Source: Piromyces finnis
Lineage: Eukaryota > Neocallimastigomycota > Neocallimastigomycetes > Neocallimastigales > Neocallimastigaceae
Assembly (NCBI GenBank): GCA_002104945.1
Contig: MCFH01000040.1
Location: 84,501-148,500 of the forward strand
DNA: 64,000 nt
Reading direction: 5' to 3'
Shown here: positions 20,595 to 32,555 of the stretch, piece after piece
Position numbering within the stretch: position 1 is the first letter of the stretch
How the letters are laid out: each line of letters starts with the position of its first letter
Notes under the pieces: model-generated
What the model saw: the letters and a program-made list of their open reading frames with translations, nothing else
The model's database searches: none
What the model was told of the DNA's origin: nothing
Position numbers and translations under genes: made by a program

Positions 20595-23500
20595 GTAGTA
20601 GTAATAATAACAATAATTATGTTATGTCACAAATGCAGCCTAACCAAGGTAATAATTACCAAATGGGAAAATCTTCCTATAATATGTCTTCTCTCTCTAA
20701 TTCTCCAAAATCCCCAGTTCGTCAACAATCCAATAATATATCAAATAATATGACTTCTCCAAATAAAAGTATCGTTTATCATTCACCACTAAGAAATACA
20801 TTAAATAATAATTCTGATCTTGAACAAAATAATAATATACCTTATCCATATTATAAAAATAGTGGTCAAAATGATGAAAATAATGTAAGTTTAGTATAAA
20901 TTTATTATCATAGCTTTTAATATAAATTAACTTTCCTTTATGATAATTTTTTTTCATTAGCAAAATGACTGTAAAAATCAAAGAGATATGAATCAACAAC
21001 AACAACAACAACAACAACAATCAATGAACTACAACCATTATTATAATTCATCAACAACAGGAGGTAGCCTAAAGAATAAGATTAATAATAATTTATTAAA
21101 AAACATTACTACTAACAATTACATTAAGAGAGTTATGAACCAACAATGTAATGAAGAAGTCCCAAACTTAAATATGTATCTTATCGAACAAAAAAATAAT
21201 GAACATAATCAATTACCAAGTCCTCCATTAACAGGATATGAAGATTCTAATGTTCATTTTGATTTCATTAATAATAACAATCCAAATAGTTCAGTATATA
21301 TTAATGATTACAAAATGTATCCCAATAAGAATTTTTCATATAATTATTCACCAGTATCACCTGATAAGACTTATCCATTATTAAAATCAAATGAACAAAA
21401 TATATATTCTTATAATCCATCTCAAATGAATAACTCTATACCTAAATACAACAATGAGGAAATTAAAATTATGGAAAATAATATTATTGTTAACAACATG
21501 AGAGTAATATCCCAAAAGAATCCAATAAATCTTGATATGGTAATTATGAATATAATACATATTAATTCTATATAAATGATAACTAATTAATTTCTAAAAA
21601 AAAAAAAAAAAAAAATTAAATATAATTTAGGATGATATTAATATTGATAACGAAGATAAACAAAGAAATTATTATTCCGATACAAAACGTGATTTTGATA
21701 ATCAAATGAATAATAATGGAAAAATAAATAATTCTTTTGTTAAACCAATGAGTAAGACAACACCAGTTGAAAGTAAAATTCCAAGTAAAAAGAAGTTCAA
21801 GGCAGATAATGAAATGAATATGGTAAATAATAATAGTTTCAAAGTTATCTATTCCAAGAAATATTCAATGGGAAAAAATTCTAAATACAAGACTAATACT
21901 CCTACTCCTGTGATAATAAATACTAAAAAAAATGAAAATCAAAATTTCCAAAGTCAACCTTTATATGCTATTCCATATACCACAATGGCAACAACTATAA
22001 TTAACACACCCTCAGCAAATTCCATAAAAGCTGTAGATAACAACTCTACTTTAATAACACCTGTACCAATACCTCAAGCAATTCCAAACCGTAAAGTTAT
22101 TTTAAATTCCAATATCTTACCATCACCAGAAGAAATGGGTAATGATAATCATCCACAAAATCAAGCCACACATCCATCCAATTCCCAGCCACAATCCAAT
22201 CACCAAAGAAAAATAATATCATCTCAAATTTACCAAAATCCAGTCTATGATGTTAATTCAATGAATATGAACCCTATGAATAGAATGTATACACCAAGTA
22301 AAGTCAAAAGTATGCCATCAACTAATGGAAAATCTATTATTCTTCCACCACCAACTTCTATGTCTGTATTTGTTCCAATGAATATCCCAATTAACATTAA
22401 TAATAATAACAGTATACCAATGACTCTTTCTACTCCTTCTCCATCTACAACTCCATTAATACCATTAAATCAACAATGCTCTATGGTACAACAAAAATCT
22501 CTTCAAAATAATAATTATTCTCTTCCTATTCATTACTCATCACCTTGTTATCCACAAAGTTCCCCTTCAAACATTAAAAATTCTGTTCCAATAAATACCG
22601 GAAGTCCAATTAAAAAGAAACAACTTTCGAATAGTCATAGTCATGGAAATCAAATGCAAATTCAAAATCCAACAGCAAACTATCAAATTGCAAATATTAA
22701 TCAAGAACTTGATCAAAATCAAAATCAAATTCAAATACAAAATCAAAATAACATGGCAATAAAAAGAAAACATTTGAATACCAAAAGAATAGCATCCGGA
22801 CAAGAAGTAAATATTTACATATATATATATAATATTTCTATTTATATTAATATAAATTATAATTTAATTTATTAACATATATTTTAAATTACTTTCATAT
22901 TACTCATTAGATTATATCGGATGACGGATCAGTTACATGGAAAATTATAAAACAATTAGGAAAAGGAGGTTGTGGTGAAGTTTATCTTGCTCAATTTATT
23001 AGTGGAAAGAAGCAACCATACAAATATTGTGCTATAAAGTTTATTAAAAATAAGAAGGTATTTTATGCTGAAACTAACACAATGAAATTCTTGATGGATA
23101 ATACTCCTTGTGGTTAGTATTTAAATATTTTTAGTAAATGATAGACATATATTATTAAAAACTTGACAATTAAATTTAATTATTAATATTATTTTTAATA
23201 TTATTATTATCCATTAAATGTAATAGAATATAGTCCAAAAATATATTCATCATGTCCAAAACAACGTTTTCTTCTTATGGAATATATACAAGGAGAAAAT
23301 TTAACCCAAAAGTTTGAATCTTGTGGTCACTACTTCTCATTAAAAACAATGCTAATGGTTTTAATGGAATTAATGAGACTTACAAAAGATTTTTACACTT
23401 CCACTGGTTTAGGTAAACTTCTAAATAAGAAAGAAATATTTTAAAAATATTTTTTATAAATAAAAACAATACCTTATTTACAAAAAAATAAGGTAATAAA

Positions 23501-24240
23501 TAAAAAACAAAATATTAATTTTTTTTATAAACTATTTATATATAAATAGTTCACGTTGATATAAAACCATCAAACTTTATGGTTGACAATAAAAACAAAA
23601 TATATTTAATCGATTTTGGTTATGCTACTATACCAACTGTTAAATTACCAGGTCAAACTGGAACACCATTATTCATGTCACAAGCAATCCAATCACAAGG
23701 AACTATTTGTAAGTTAACTTTATAAGATATATATTTTATATAAATTTATAATTATATATTAATATTATTAATATTAATTCCCTATTAAAATATTATATAA
23801 AATTTATAGGTCCATCATTCCAAGATGATATAGAATCAATTGGATATGTAATGATGTATTTCTTAAAAGGAGGAAAGTTAGGTTTACCATGGGGATTATT
23901 TAAGACACATAGTGAAATTGTTGCTGCTAAAACAGATGCCAATATATATAATTTCTTTTTAGAATTAAAAGGTAATTAAAATATATTATTTAAATTACTG
24001 TAGGTTTGATGATAAACCAAACTAATTTTAAATACAAAAATTTTAAAAATATTAGGAACTGAATATGAACCAATATGTAATTTATTATACAATTTCTTAA
24101 CTGTTTCAAGAAAACGTGATATGCCTTTTGAAGAAAAAGATTATAATAAGCTTTATGATTCAATTGTTAAAGTATTTAACAATTGTGGCTTTGTTAATGA
24201 CCAATGTTACGATTGGAATAACATACCCAAAAAAGTATAA
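18960..24240 (+). CDS. Casein kinase 1-superfamily protein kinase with long Asn-rich N-terminus
   Basis: Nine exons: 18960-19694, 19838-20884, 20961-21539, 21631-22806, 22911-23112, 23227-23412, 23550-23708, 23810-23971, 24056-24240; 4431 nt, 1476 aa. Residues 1-1179 are low complexity: Asn, Ser, Pro and Thr rich, with N and Q runs and no domain I recognise. The kinase domain fills exons 5-9: glycine loop LGKGGCGEVYLA (1195-1206), lysine in CAIKFIK (K1222), catalytic loop HVDIKPSNF (H1310, D1312, K1314, N1317), metal-binding DFG (D1330). GTPLFMS and DDIESIGYVMMYFLKGG are the CK1/VRK signature. All catalytic residues are present, so an active Ser/Thr kinase is likely. HRD is changed to HVD, usual enough in this superfamily. 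The four introns in or bordering the low-complexity part are phase 0; those inside the kinase domain are phase 1. Confidence 0.85.
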
Positions 24241-25159
24241 TTTTTTAAAAAACTACGAAAGTTTTAAAACAATAATACTATTTATATATTTTTATTTTTT
24301 GTTTTTATATATGTTATTTTTTTTTCCCTTTTTTTAATATATTATAAAATTAGTAGAAACAATATTTGTATAATTTTTGTATAATTTTTATTATCAGAAA
24401 ATTTATTTTTTATATATATATCCTATACTATTAGAAGTATAATATCTTCTTTATAATGATTATACTCCATATATTACTATTCTATAAAGAAGAAGATTTA
24501 TTACTTTAAATCAAAATTATATATTATATATTTTATATATTTTGATAATTATTTTTTTTTTGTTTCAAATATATTTTTTTTTATATTTAATAATTTATTG
24601 AAATTATAAAATGAAAATAAGATAATAAATATAGAAATATTAATATTATTTTATTATTTCATTTATAATTTATTTTTGCCTATTATATATTTATATTAAT
24701 ATATAATGTTTTTCAAAAGATAATTTAATTATAAATATTAATGTAATTATTATTATTATAAAAAGTAGTAGTGTTCTGTTTATATGTATTTAAATTATTA
24801 TAACAATATAGAAGTATTTATGTGAATCATCCAGTAAATTTAGGTAATTTAGGTATATATTTAATAATAATAATAACAAAAAAATATAAAAAATAAAAAT
24901 AAAAAAATAATGAAATATATTAAAAGAATAAAATGGTTTATAATTGTTATTCTATATCCTTTTTTTTTTTTTTTTTAATATTTTCAATAATTAATAAATC
25001 TATTTTAACATTCTTATTACAAAATATACTAAATCTGAATTTTATTTTTGACAAAAGATATAAAAATTAAAATAAGAAAAGATGATGTATTTGTAGCTTG
25101 TAAAGTTAATTTTTGATGGGCTAAAAAAGGCATTTTTTGTTTATTTAAACTTTTTTTTT
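24241..25159. other. Intergenic, no gene seen
   Basis: A/T-rich spacer between the kinase gene and the retroelement. T runs near 24961-24976 and 25151-25160. No coding signal. Confidence 0.6.
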
Positions 25160-25236
25160 TTAATTTTTTTACTTTTTATATTATAATTTTAATTAAATTA
25201 ATAATATAAAGTATAAAAATATTTGATGCCGTTAAA
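25160..25236 (+). repeat. Direct repeat, 5' copy, at retroelement border
   Basis: About 75 bp, closely matching 26358-26431. It shares a 27-base identical core (starting 25179) and the ending ATATTTGATGCC(G/A)TTAAA. Confidence 0.75.
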
Positions 25237-26187
25237 CATGGAGATGTTAAAGCAGTTAAAAACTTTTATTGGAAAGATCTCAAAGGGAATTCAATCAAAG
25301 CGCAATATTATGATGATAATAAATTTATTGAAACTAAAGATTTTATCAAATTATGTTATGAATACCCAGAGTTTGCCTATGGCTTCTACTGGCTATTGAA
25401 AGCAAGAAGCGGATACAAGTTGGATGCTAGAGTTGCCAAAGCTGCTAAATTTGTTGATCCAGTTTGTCCTAACTACTGTCCATGTTGCAAGTGTGGTGTT
25501 CAAAGTATTAAACATTGGTTATTAGATTGTCCAACATTTAGAGATAACCGTATTAAACATTATGATTCCATAGTCCAGCTACTAAATTTTTTCAGTCAAT
25601 GTAATTCCAATAGTCCTATCAATAATAATGAAATTGATAATATCAGCAGAGATAGCAATAACAGTAATAGTAATAGTAACAATAGTAATTATAACAATAG
25701 TAATAATAACAATAGTAGTAATAGTAATAATAGAAATAGTAATAATAATAATAGTAGTAATAGAAATAATAATATTAGTAATGATAGCAATAGTGAAGAT
25801 AATAATTCTAATTTAGATAGTAATTTAGTTAATGATAGTAATAGTTCTAATAATCCGGTGAATATTAATGTGTATGATTATTCTAGTGTGTGCAGTAAAA
25901 TATTTAAATTCCTTCTTGGGGGAAGAAGTTTTAACAATATTAATTACAATTCAAGGGAATGGAAAGAACTTTGTAAGCGTCAGATTCAATCTGGTACTAA
26001 TGAAGGAACACCATTCTTGACGGTAACCGCGGAACTTCTAACCAAAATCATGCCTTTTGCTATTGGCCAGCAATGGTCAATGTTCAAAAGGTTTGAATCA
26101 ACATCCAAGAGCGTCAATGCTGAAGAAACAGTAAGACAGGCCAGGAGGGCCAGCGCAACCAATGGAGATCATAATTTTGTTCCATGA
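25209..26187 (+). pseudogene. Retrotransposon polyprotein fragment with zf-RVT-type zinc knuckle
   Basis: Open frame of 325 codons with no credible start (a stop at about 25206, no early ATG in frame), so a fragment. It contains YGFYWLLKARSGYKLDAR and CPCCKCGVQSIKHWLLDC followed by PTFRDNR: the Cys-Cys-His-Cys motif found after the reverse transcriptase thumb in non-LTR elements (zf-RVT). Next is a 60-70 residue Asn/Ser linker made of AAT/AGT/AAC triplets, then a conserved-looking end (FLLGGRSFNNINY, WKELCKRQIQSG, ELLTKIMPFAIGQQW). The last 80 codons look intact. The N-terminal IFDAVKHGDVKAVKNF resembles an ankyrin-repeat start, but its first part overlaps the direct repeat and may be chance. 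Confidence 0.75.
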
Positions 26188-26357
26188 CAAAATTTTGATC
26201 TTTGACTCGATGTCCCATTGCAAGTCAAATACAATTATTATACTTTAGTATGATAGTGGCTTTCTTACTTTAATTAAAATTACTAGAATACATTATACCC
26301 AATTTTTATTCATTTGTGTTTAATTAAACATATTTTTTTTTATTTTTATTTTTATTT

Positions 26358-26425
26358 TTAATTTTTTTATTACATGTATTATAATTTTAATTAAATTAAT
26401 AATAAAGTTTAAAATATTTGATGCC

Positions 26426-26431
<6 letters not shown>
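26358..26431 (+). repeat. Direct repeat, 3' copy, before the poly-A tail
   Basis: Matches 25160-25236 with a few indels and substitutions. It lies inside the element, just upstream of the A run, so it is element tail rather than an ordinary target-site duplication. The end motif TGATGCCGTTAAA occurs again after the A run at 26462-26474. Confidence 0.75.
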
Positions 26432-26470
<39 letters not shown>

Positions 26471-26475
26471 TTAAA

Positions 26476-29153
26476 AAAAAAAATAAGATAATTAACATAA
26501 TCAAAAATGACATTATAATATAAATATGAAAAATGAAATTTTAAACGTTCTATATATAAAATCTAATATTAATAATCTCATGGAAGAATTTAATAGACAC
26601 ACTATCATCACTATCAAGTAGAATAATCACAATTGCTAATTGATATTCCTTGTTTATTTTATTTCACTTAGTTTATTAGATGGAGATAAATTCTATACAA
26701 TTTACAAAGTTTATTAAATTATATTTTATACAATTTTACTATCTTTTATCATTTTTTTTTTTCATTTAATATTTATTACAATTTATACAATAAAAAAGTG
26801 TATTCGTATTCTCTTCTTTGTCTATAAAAAAAAAGTCGATGATAAACTAATCAATAGTTTAACATTTTATAAAACAGATTTAGGGTTCAAACAAATGACC
26901 ACATAAGAAAAAAAAAGAGGTATTTTATAATTTTTATAATTAATGAAAATGATATATAAAAATAATATGTATAATTTTTAAAATTTTCTTTCTTTTTATA
27001 ATTTAAAAAAAAATTAATTTATAGATAATGGAACACATTTTTTTAATAATGAAACTTTATTAGTTTTATTTTTTCTTAAAGGGCTTCAATTAATCCTTTT
27101 TATTAATATATCTAATGTCAATTTAAATTATTCAATCTAACAATCCACTTTTAAACTTTTATATTTATTCTAATATTAAAAACATTACTTTTATTAGAGT
27201 AAAAAGACAAAAAGTTATCTTTCTCTTTTTTTATTATCTTAACCTTTTAGTTATTATATTTAATATTTTTATTATAAAAAAAGCACATCTTTATTAATTA
27301 ATTAAAAATTCTGAAAAAGGTAAAAAGGATTGTGTAACATTACTCTTTCCTATATAAAGAAATGTACTAAAAATTTTTTATTTATTTTAATGATATAAAT
27401 AATTTATTTAATAATAAATAAGGTTTATATTTATAATTAAAATACACATCCACACCAACTATATATAAAATTAATTTAAAAAATTAAAAATAAACTTTAT
27501 TAATTATAAAATTGCCATATTAAATAGTTTAACTAAAAAAATATTTTCCATAGGTTTAATAAAAAAAAATTGATTATCACGATTCATTACTCCTTTTTTT
27601 ATTTAAAAAAAAAGTATTGTGAAAATTTTGAATGGATTAATCAATTTATTAATAAATAAAGTTTTATAACTAAAAATGTAACCTACCGTTTAATTTTATT
27701 TTATAAAAGATATTTTTAGAATAAAATTTCCCACACAGAAAACCTTTTTTTTAAAAATAAATAACGACGTTTGAATAAACTCTTTTTTTTTTTTAATATA
27801 TGTTATGAATACTTATTTTAATAACATAAAACTATAATAGAATAAAAGTTTGTTTCTTTCTTAAACTAATTATTGTTGAATATTGATGAGTAATTTAATT
27901 TATGTATTAATAAATAGATCAAAACTTTAAATATTATATAAAATTTTTTTTATTATATGTAGGCACATTGTGTAAAAAAAAAAAGGTATAATGGAAGAAT
28001 GAGTAAAGAATTTTATACTTACAATAATCAAGTATATTATATTATTGTATGATAGATTACATAAAAAAAAAGTGATATTATTGTTTTTTATTAAATTAAT
28101 ATAAATTTTAATTATATAAATATATTATAAGTCTATAGCTTTTATAAATATATAATTATAAAATGATATATTACTCTATTATTATTAATATAAAATGATA
28201 GGGTATATAATGGTATATAACAATAAATAACTATATATATCAATGAATATTAAATTTGAATAAGCAATAATATATTCAAAGTATATTATATTTATATTGG
28301 AAATGTTTATCATTAATTATTCATAAATTAATAAAAAATTCATATATTGAAAATCATTAATATCTTAATGAATAATAAGTTAGTAAGATTATACTTTACT
28401 ATTATTGGTCAATTCAATATATTTATTGTTGGGTTTTATTAATGGATTTTCTATTAATGTAGGTAAAATCTATTTAAAATTATATATTGAATTTATATAT
28501 TATTCTAAATAATTATTATTGATTATGAATAATAATTAATTTAAATTAAAAAAAATTTTAATATAAAATTAAATTAATAAATAAATATTTATTAATAATT
28601 AAAGTTATTTCTCTTTTTTGAATTTTCTAAACCTTATTTAATAATATTTATTAAGTTGAATGGTAGAATGCTTATTCTTTTACTTTAGTATACAAAAAAT
28701 TAAATACTATATATATTTTGGCTTTCACCTTTTTATTTTAAAAAAGTAAATTCTTTTGATTTATATATATAATCTTGACGATTATAAAAATTTAAAAAAA
28801 TAAAAAAATAATAATTAAATTTAAAGAATTAACTACTAAAATTTTTTTAAAAAAGTAAGATTAAAAATAATACAATGTATATATATTAATAAATTAAAAT
28901 ATGTAAAATAAATATATTAATTTTCTATTTTTTTTATCATCTAAAAAATAAATTTCATCAAAAAATAATTAAAATATTAATTTATTTTAAAATCTTGTTC
29001 TATTAACAACATAAATAATCAAAATTATTTAAAAAATATTATATCTGTGAAACGACAAAATCAAAATATACTTAAAATCAATTATTTGACAGAAAATAAT
29101 AGGAAATAATTCACTTTTTTTTTTTTTAAAAAAATAATAAAATAAAAAATAAA
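26476..29153. other. Intergenic, mostly featureless
   Basis: 2.7 kb of A/T-rich DNA upstream of the dockerin-expansin gene. Apart from possible coding scraps at 26526-26900 (separate entry), I see nothing gene-like. The proximal 500 bp should hold the expansin promoter. Confidence 0.6.
26526..26907 (+). pseudogene. Possible decayed gene fragment next to the retroelement
   Basis: Three short open pieces: 26526-26619 (ATG, MKNEILNVLYIKSNINN and on, ending at a possible GT donor); after AG, about 26671-26712 (NLLDGDKFYTIYK); and about 26836-26907 (VDDKLINSLTFYK to a stop). The first two join in phase. The style resembles the N-terminal parts of divergent ankyrin proteins, but no domain is certain and the third piece is not linked. 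Could be chance. Confidence 0.25.
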
Positions 29154-31157
29154 ATGAAAATAAGTTTTGCTCTTTTAGCAGCTGCTTTAACTTACAAAAC
29201 AGTTTCAGCTTCTTGCTTCTCTGAAGCCTTAGGATATGAATGCTGTAAAGGTTGCACTGTAATCACAACTGATGAAAGTGGTAAGTATCAAAAAAAAAAA
29301 AAAAAAAAATAAAAAATAAAAAAAATAAAAAATATTTAGATTAAAAATTTATTAATTATTATACTTTCAAATTATTAATTTAGGTGATTGGGGTGTTGAA
29401 AATAATGAATGGTGTGGTATTCCAACTAGTTGTAAGGGTGGATCTTCCGCTGCATCTTGCTGGTCTCTTCCAGGTAATAAATAATGAGCTTTTTATAGGT
29501 TATAAAATTATAAATTTTAAAAAACAAAAAGAAAAATTAAATGAAAATATAAAATTAATAAAATTATTAGATTATCCATGCTGTTCTGGAACTGAAATAA
29601 TATATACTGATAGTGAAGGTGATTGGGGTTATGAAAATGATAACTGGTAAGTTTTAAAATAATAATTAATTTTAAATGGTTATTGTGTAATTAATACTAA
29701 TAATGAATGGAAATTAAAATAAATTTAAAAATAATTGATAAAAAAGGTGTGGTATTGTCTCTGAAAAACCATCAGCTACTTGTTGGTCACTTCCAGATTA
29801 CCCATGCTGTTCTGGAAACGCTAGTGTTGAATACGAAGATGAACTTGGTAAATGGGGTATTGAAAATGGAGAATGGTGTGGTATTAAAACTGATAACAGT
29901 AAAACTTCCACAACTACAACAAAGAATGGTAAAACTACTACCACCACTAAAACCGATTACACTCCAACTGATTCCAAGTATAATAAGGATAGAAAACAAT
30001 CACCATACCCAGAAGCCAAGGGTAACTGTGGTTCATGGGCTCTTATTGATAATGTTTGCTGTGCTGAATACTGTGATAATGAAGATTCCACTCAAGGATG
30101 TGGTACTTGTGGTGGTCACGGTTCAGAACATTGTAAGGTTGTTGACAGTTTTGCTTGTAGATCCGGTGATCGTGGATACGATTTTTACGATATTCCAAAT
30201 GAATTCCACTATTCACGTTCCACTCACTTCGGTTTAACCTTTGGTGGTGCCTGTGGTTTCGGTTTATACCAAGTTTGTGGTTCTGATCACAACTACACTG
30301 GTGAATTTGCTACCCTTTGTGATGCTTTCTGCAAAGCTTACCCAACTTTATGTGCTGATCCAGTTGGTCGTACTTACCGTGGTAACTTTGCTGCCCCACA
30401 AGGTAATTACTACACTCAATTCTGGGGTTCATTAGAAGGTGATCAAGATAACTACTTATCTTGTGGTGAATGTTTCGAAGTTTACAGAACTAAAGAAGAT
30501 GGTTCTGATTACAAACCAGGAGAAGAAGGTTACCAACCACCAGTTCTTCTTTCAGTTATTGATTCATGCCCTTGCAGTGCTAATGGTAAGTGGTGTTGTG
30601 GTTCCGAATGGGATCAATGTCAAGAAATTGATTTCAAGTACGGTTGTCCAGTTCCAGAAGACAGTATTCACCTTGATCTTTCTGATATTGCTATGGCTCG
30701 TCTCCAATCAGGTTCTTCCAATGGTGAAATGCCAGCTGGTGTTATTCCAAACAAATACAGAAGAGTTCCATGTCCATCTTTAGGTAACATGTACATCTGG
30801 CTTCGTAAGGATGCTGGTCCATACTGGTTCTCATTCTCTGTTGTTAACTCTGCCGGTTTTGGTGCTATTGCTGTTCTTGAAGCTAAGAATGATGCTGGTG
30901 AATGGGTTAAGATGATTCGTGATCCAAACTACACTATGGCTCGTCCACAAGAACGTTACGGTGTCTGGGTTACTCCACAAGATACTGGACCATACAACCT
31001 TCCAATTGACATTCGTTTAACTGATGGTTCTGGTGTTACTGTTGTTGCTGAAGAAGCTATTAAGTCATTCGATCCACCAGCTGATTCTATTGAAGGATAC
31101 TACTACATTGATATTGGTATTAACTTCCCAGAAATTCCAATTCCAGATCCAGAATAA
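29154..31157 (+). CDS. Secreted expansin-like protein with three fungal dockerin domains
   Basis: Four exons: 29154-29280, 29384-29473, 29571-29646, 29747-31157; 1704 nt, 567 aa. Residues 1-19 are a signal peptide (cut near VSA|SC). Three Cys/Trp-rich fungal dockerins follow: about 20-58, 67-101 and 109-145, the latter two with [12 protein letters not shown] and all with WGxENxxWCGI. They dock proteins to scaffoldins of the extracellular cellulosome-like complex. Next come a Thr/Lys linker (149-170), a Cys-rich segment, an expansin-type double-psi beta-barrel (about 240-425: [30 protein letters not shown]) and a CBM63-like C-terminal domain from about 435 ([27 protein letters not shown]). Expansins loosen cellulose networks without hydrolysis. 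Codons favour C in the third position more than neighbours do, suggesting high expression. Confidence 0.93.
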
Positions 31158-32555
31158 ATTAATTTATAGTTTAATGATAAATAAATTATTATCTTTAAAA
31201 AATAAAAAATTTTCAGGATTTATATTCATTTTTTTTTTACTTTTTAAAAAGAAATAAAGTATATACTAAATTATATGAAATAAAAATGTATATATATAAA
31301 ATATATTGATTATATTTTTTTACATAAATTAAAAAAAAAAAAAATACATTTTATTGTATTATAATATAAAAATAAAGTTACCAAACATATAAAAAAATAA
31401 AAATAATTATTTTTAAAAGTGTTTGTGCGTTTATAGTTTGATATGGTCAGTGAATCAATTTTTATTTGTAGGTTAATTCAAATGATTCTTTTTTTTTTTT
31501 TTTTAAAAAAAAAATAATAATATAAATATTTAGAGAATAATAAATAAAATAAAAATGTATTTCTTTATATTATGAAGGATAATGCTATAAAACATTAATT
31601 CTATCTCTCTATTTTAATTATTAATATTTATTCGTCATTATATTATTTATTTATTTTTTATTATTATTATTATTATAATATCTCGTTTTTATTTTAACTA
31701 GTTTTAAAGTTTATCTTTTCATACTATTATTTCAGATATTACTCTCCCAAAATAGTTTAAAAACTTTAAATACTTTAATATTAATTTATTAATTATTTTT
31801 CCACAAATTTGAGTCATAGAGGTTAATTTAGTCCAATCATCCAATCAAATAAAAAAAAGAAAAAACATTATTGTTAATATTAAATTTTTAAAATTACAAA
31901 AAAAAAAAAAAGAAAATAAAATGATGAGTAATTATCCCTAAAAAAAAAAAAAAAAGGATAATAATAAATAGGCAATAGGAAATAAAATATAATTTATTGT
32001 GAATTGATCTAAAAGAAAAACTAATATTGAATTAATTTTTAAATTTTTTTTAAAGGCTAATCTTTTTAAAATAAAAAAAAAGTTTTTTTTTTTTTTGTAA
32101 GTAGCAATAAAAAAAGTATCCTTCAACAATGATATATAAAATATAAAAATTAAAAATTTTCCTTTAAATATTTGTACATGGTTACAAAAAAATTATCAGC
32201 CACATAACATATTAGGAATTTTTTATTTATATTAATAAATATAAATTAATGAAACTTTAATATTAAAAAATCCCATTATCAAGAAGTAAAAAAAAAAAAA
32301 AGAAAAAAGAAAGAGAATTACTTATTATGAAACCTTTTATTTATTTATATATTTTTTACAACACTTTTTATTATTATTCAATTATAATCATTCATTTTAA
32401 ATTTGTACTATTATTTATTTATTTTTTTTTTTTTTGAATATTAAAAATATGAATTAATGATTATCTTTGTATTATATGTTAATTATTTATTTGGGTATTT
32501 TCCTATATACAATTATAGATATATTTTTTTCAACTTGAGTTATATTTATCAGGAC
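31158..32555. other. Intergenic between convergent genes
   Basis: 1.4 kb A/T-rich spacer between the 3' ends of the dockerin-expansin gene (+) and the four-helix membrane protein (-). Homopolymer runs only. Confidence 0.6.

Larger units (their letters stand above)
25160..26475 (+). mobile_element. 5'-truncated non-LTR (LINE-like) retrotransposon with poly-A tail
   Basis: The unit holds the C-terminal end of a retrotransposon polyprotein (open frame 25209-26187), a 3' UTR, and an A run of about 33 at 26428-26461. A short A run follows a second GATGCCGTTAAA. The poly-A end and loss of the whole endonuclease and reverse transcriptase core are typical of target-primed, 5'-truncated LINE copies. 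Base composition is clearly richer in G and C than the flanks. Direct repeats bracket it (separate entries). The exact borders are uncertain. Confidence 0.7.

Noticed and set aside
25160-26431. LTR retrotransposon or transposon with terminal direct repeats
   Set aside because: The repeats are only about 75 bp and lack TG...CA ends, the protein has a LINE-type zinc knuckle, and there is a poly-A tail.
29707-30783. Val/Leu-rich alternative frames within the expansin exon
   Set aside because: They are shadow frames of the dockerin-expansin coding sequence; the cysteines, signal peptide and domain order support only one frame.
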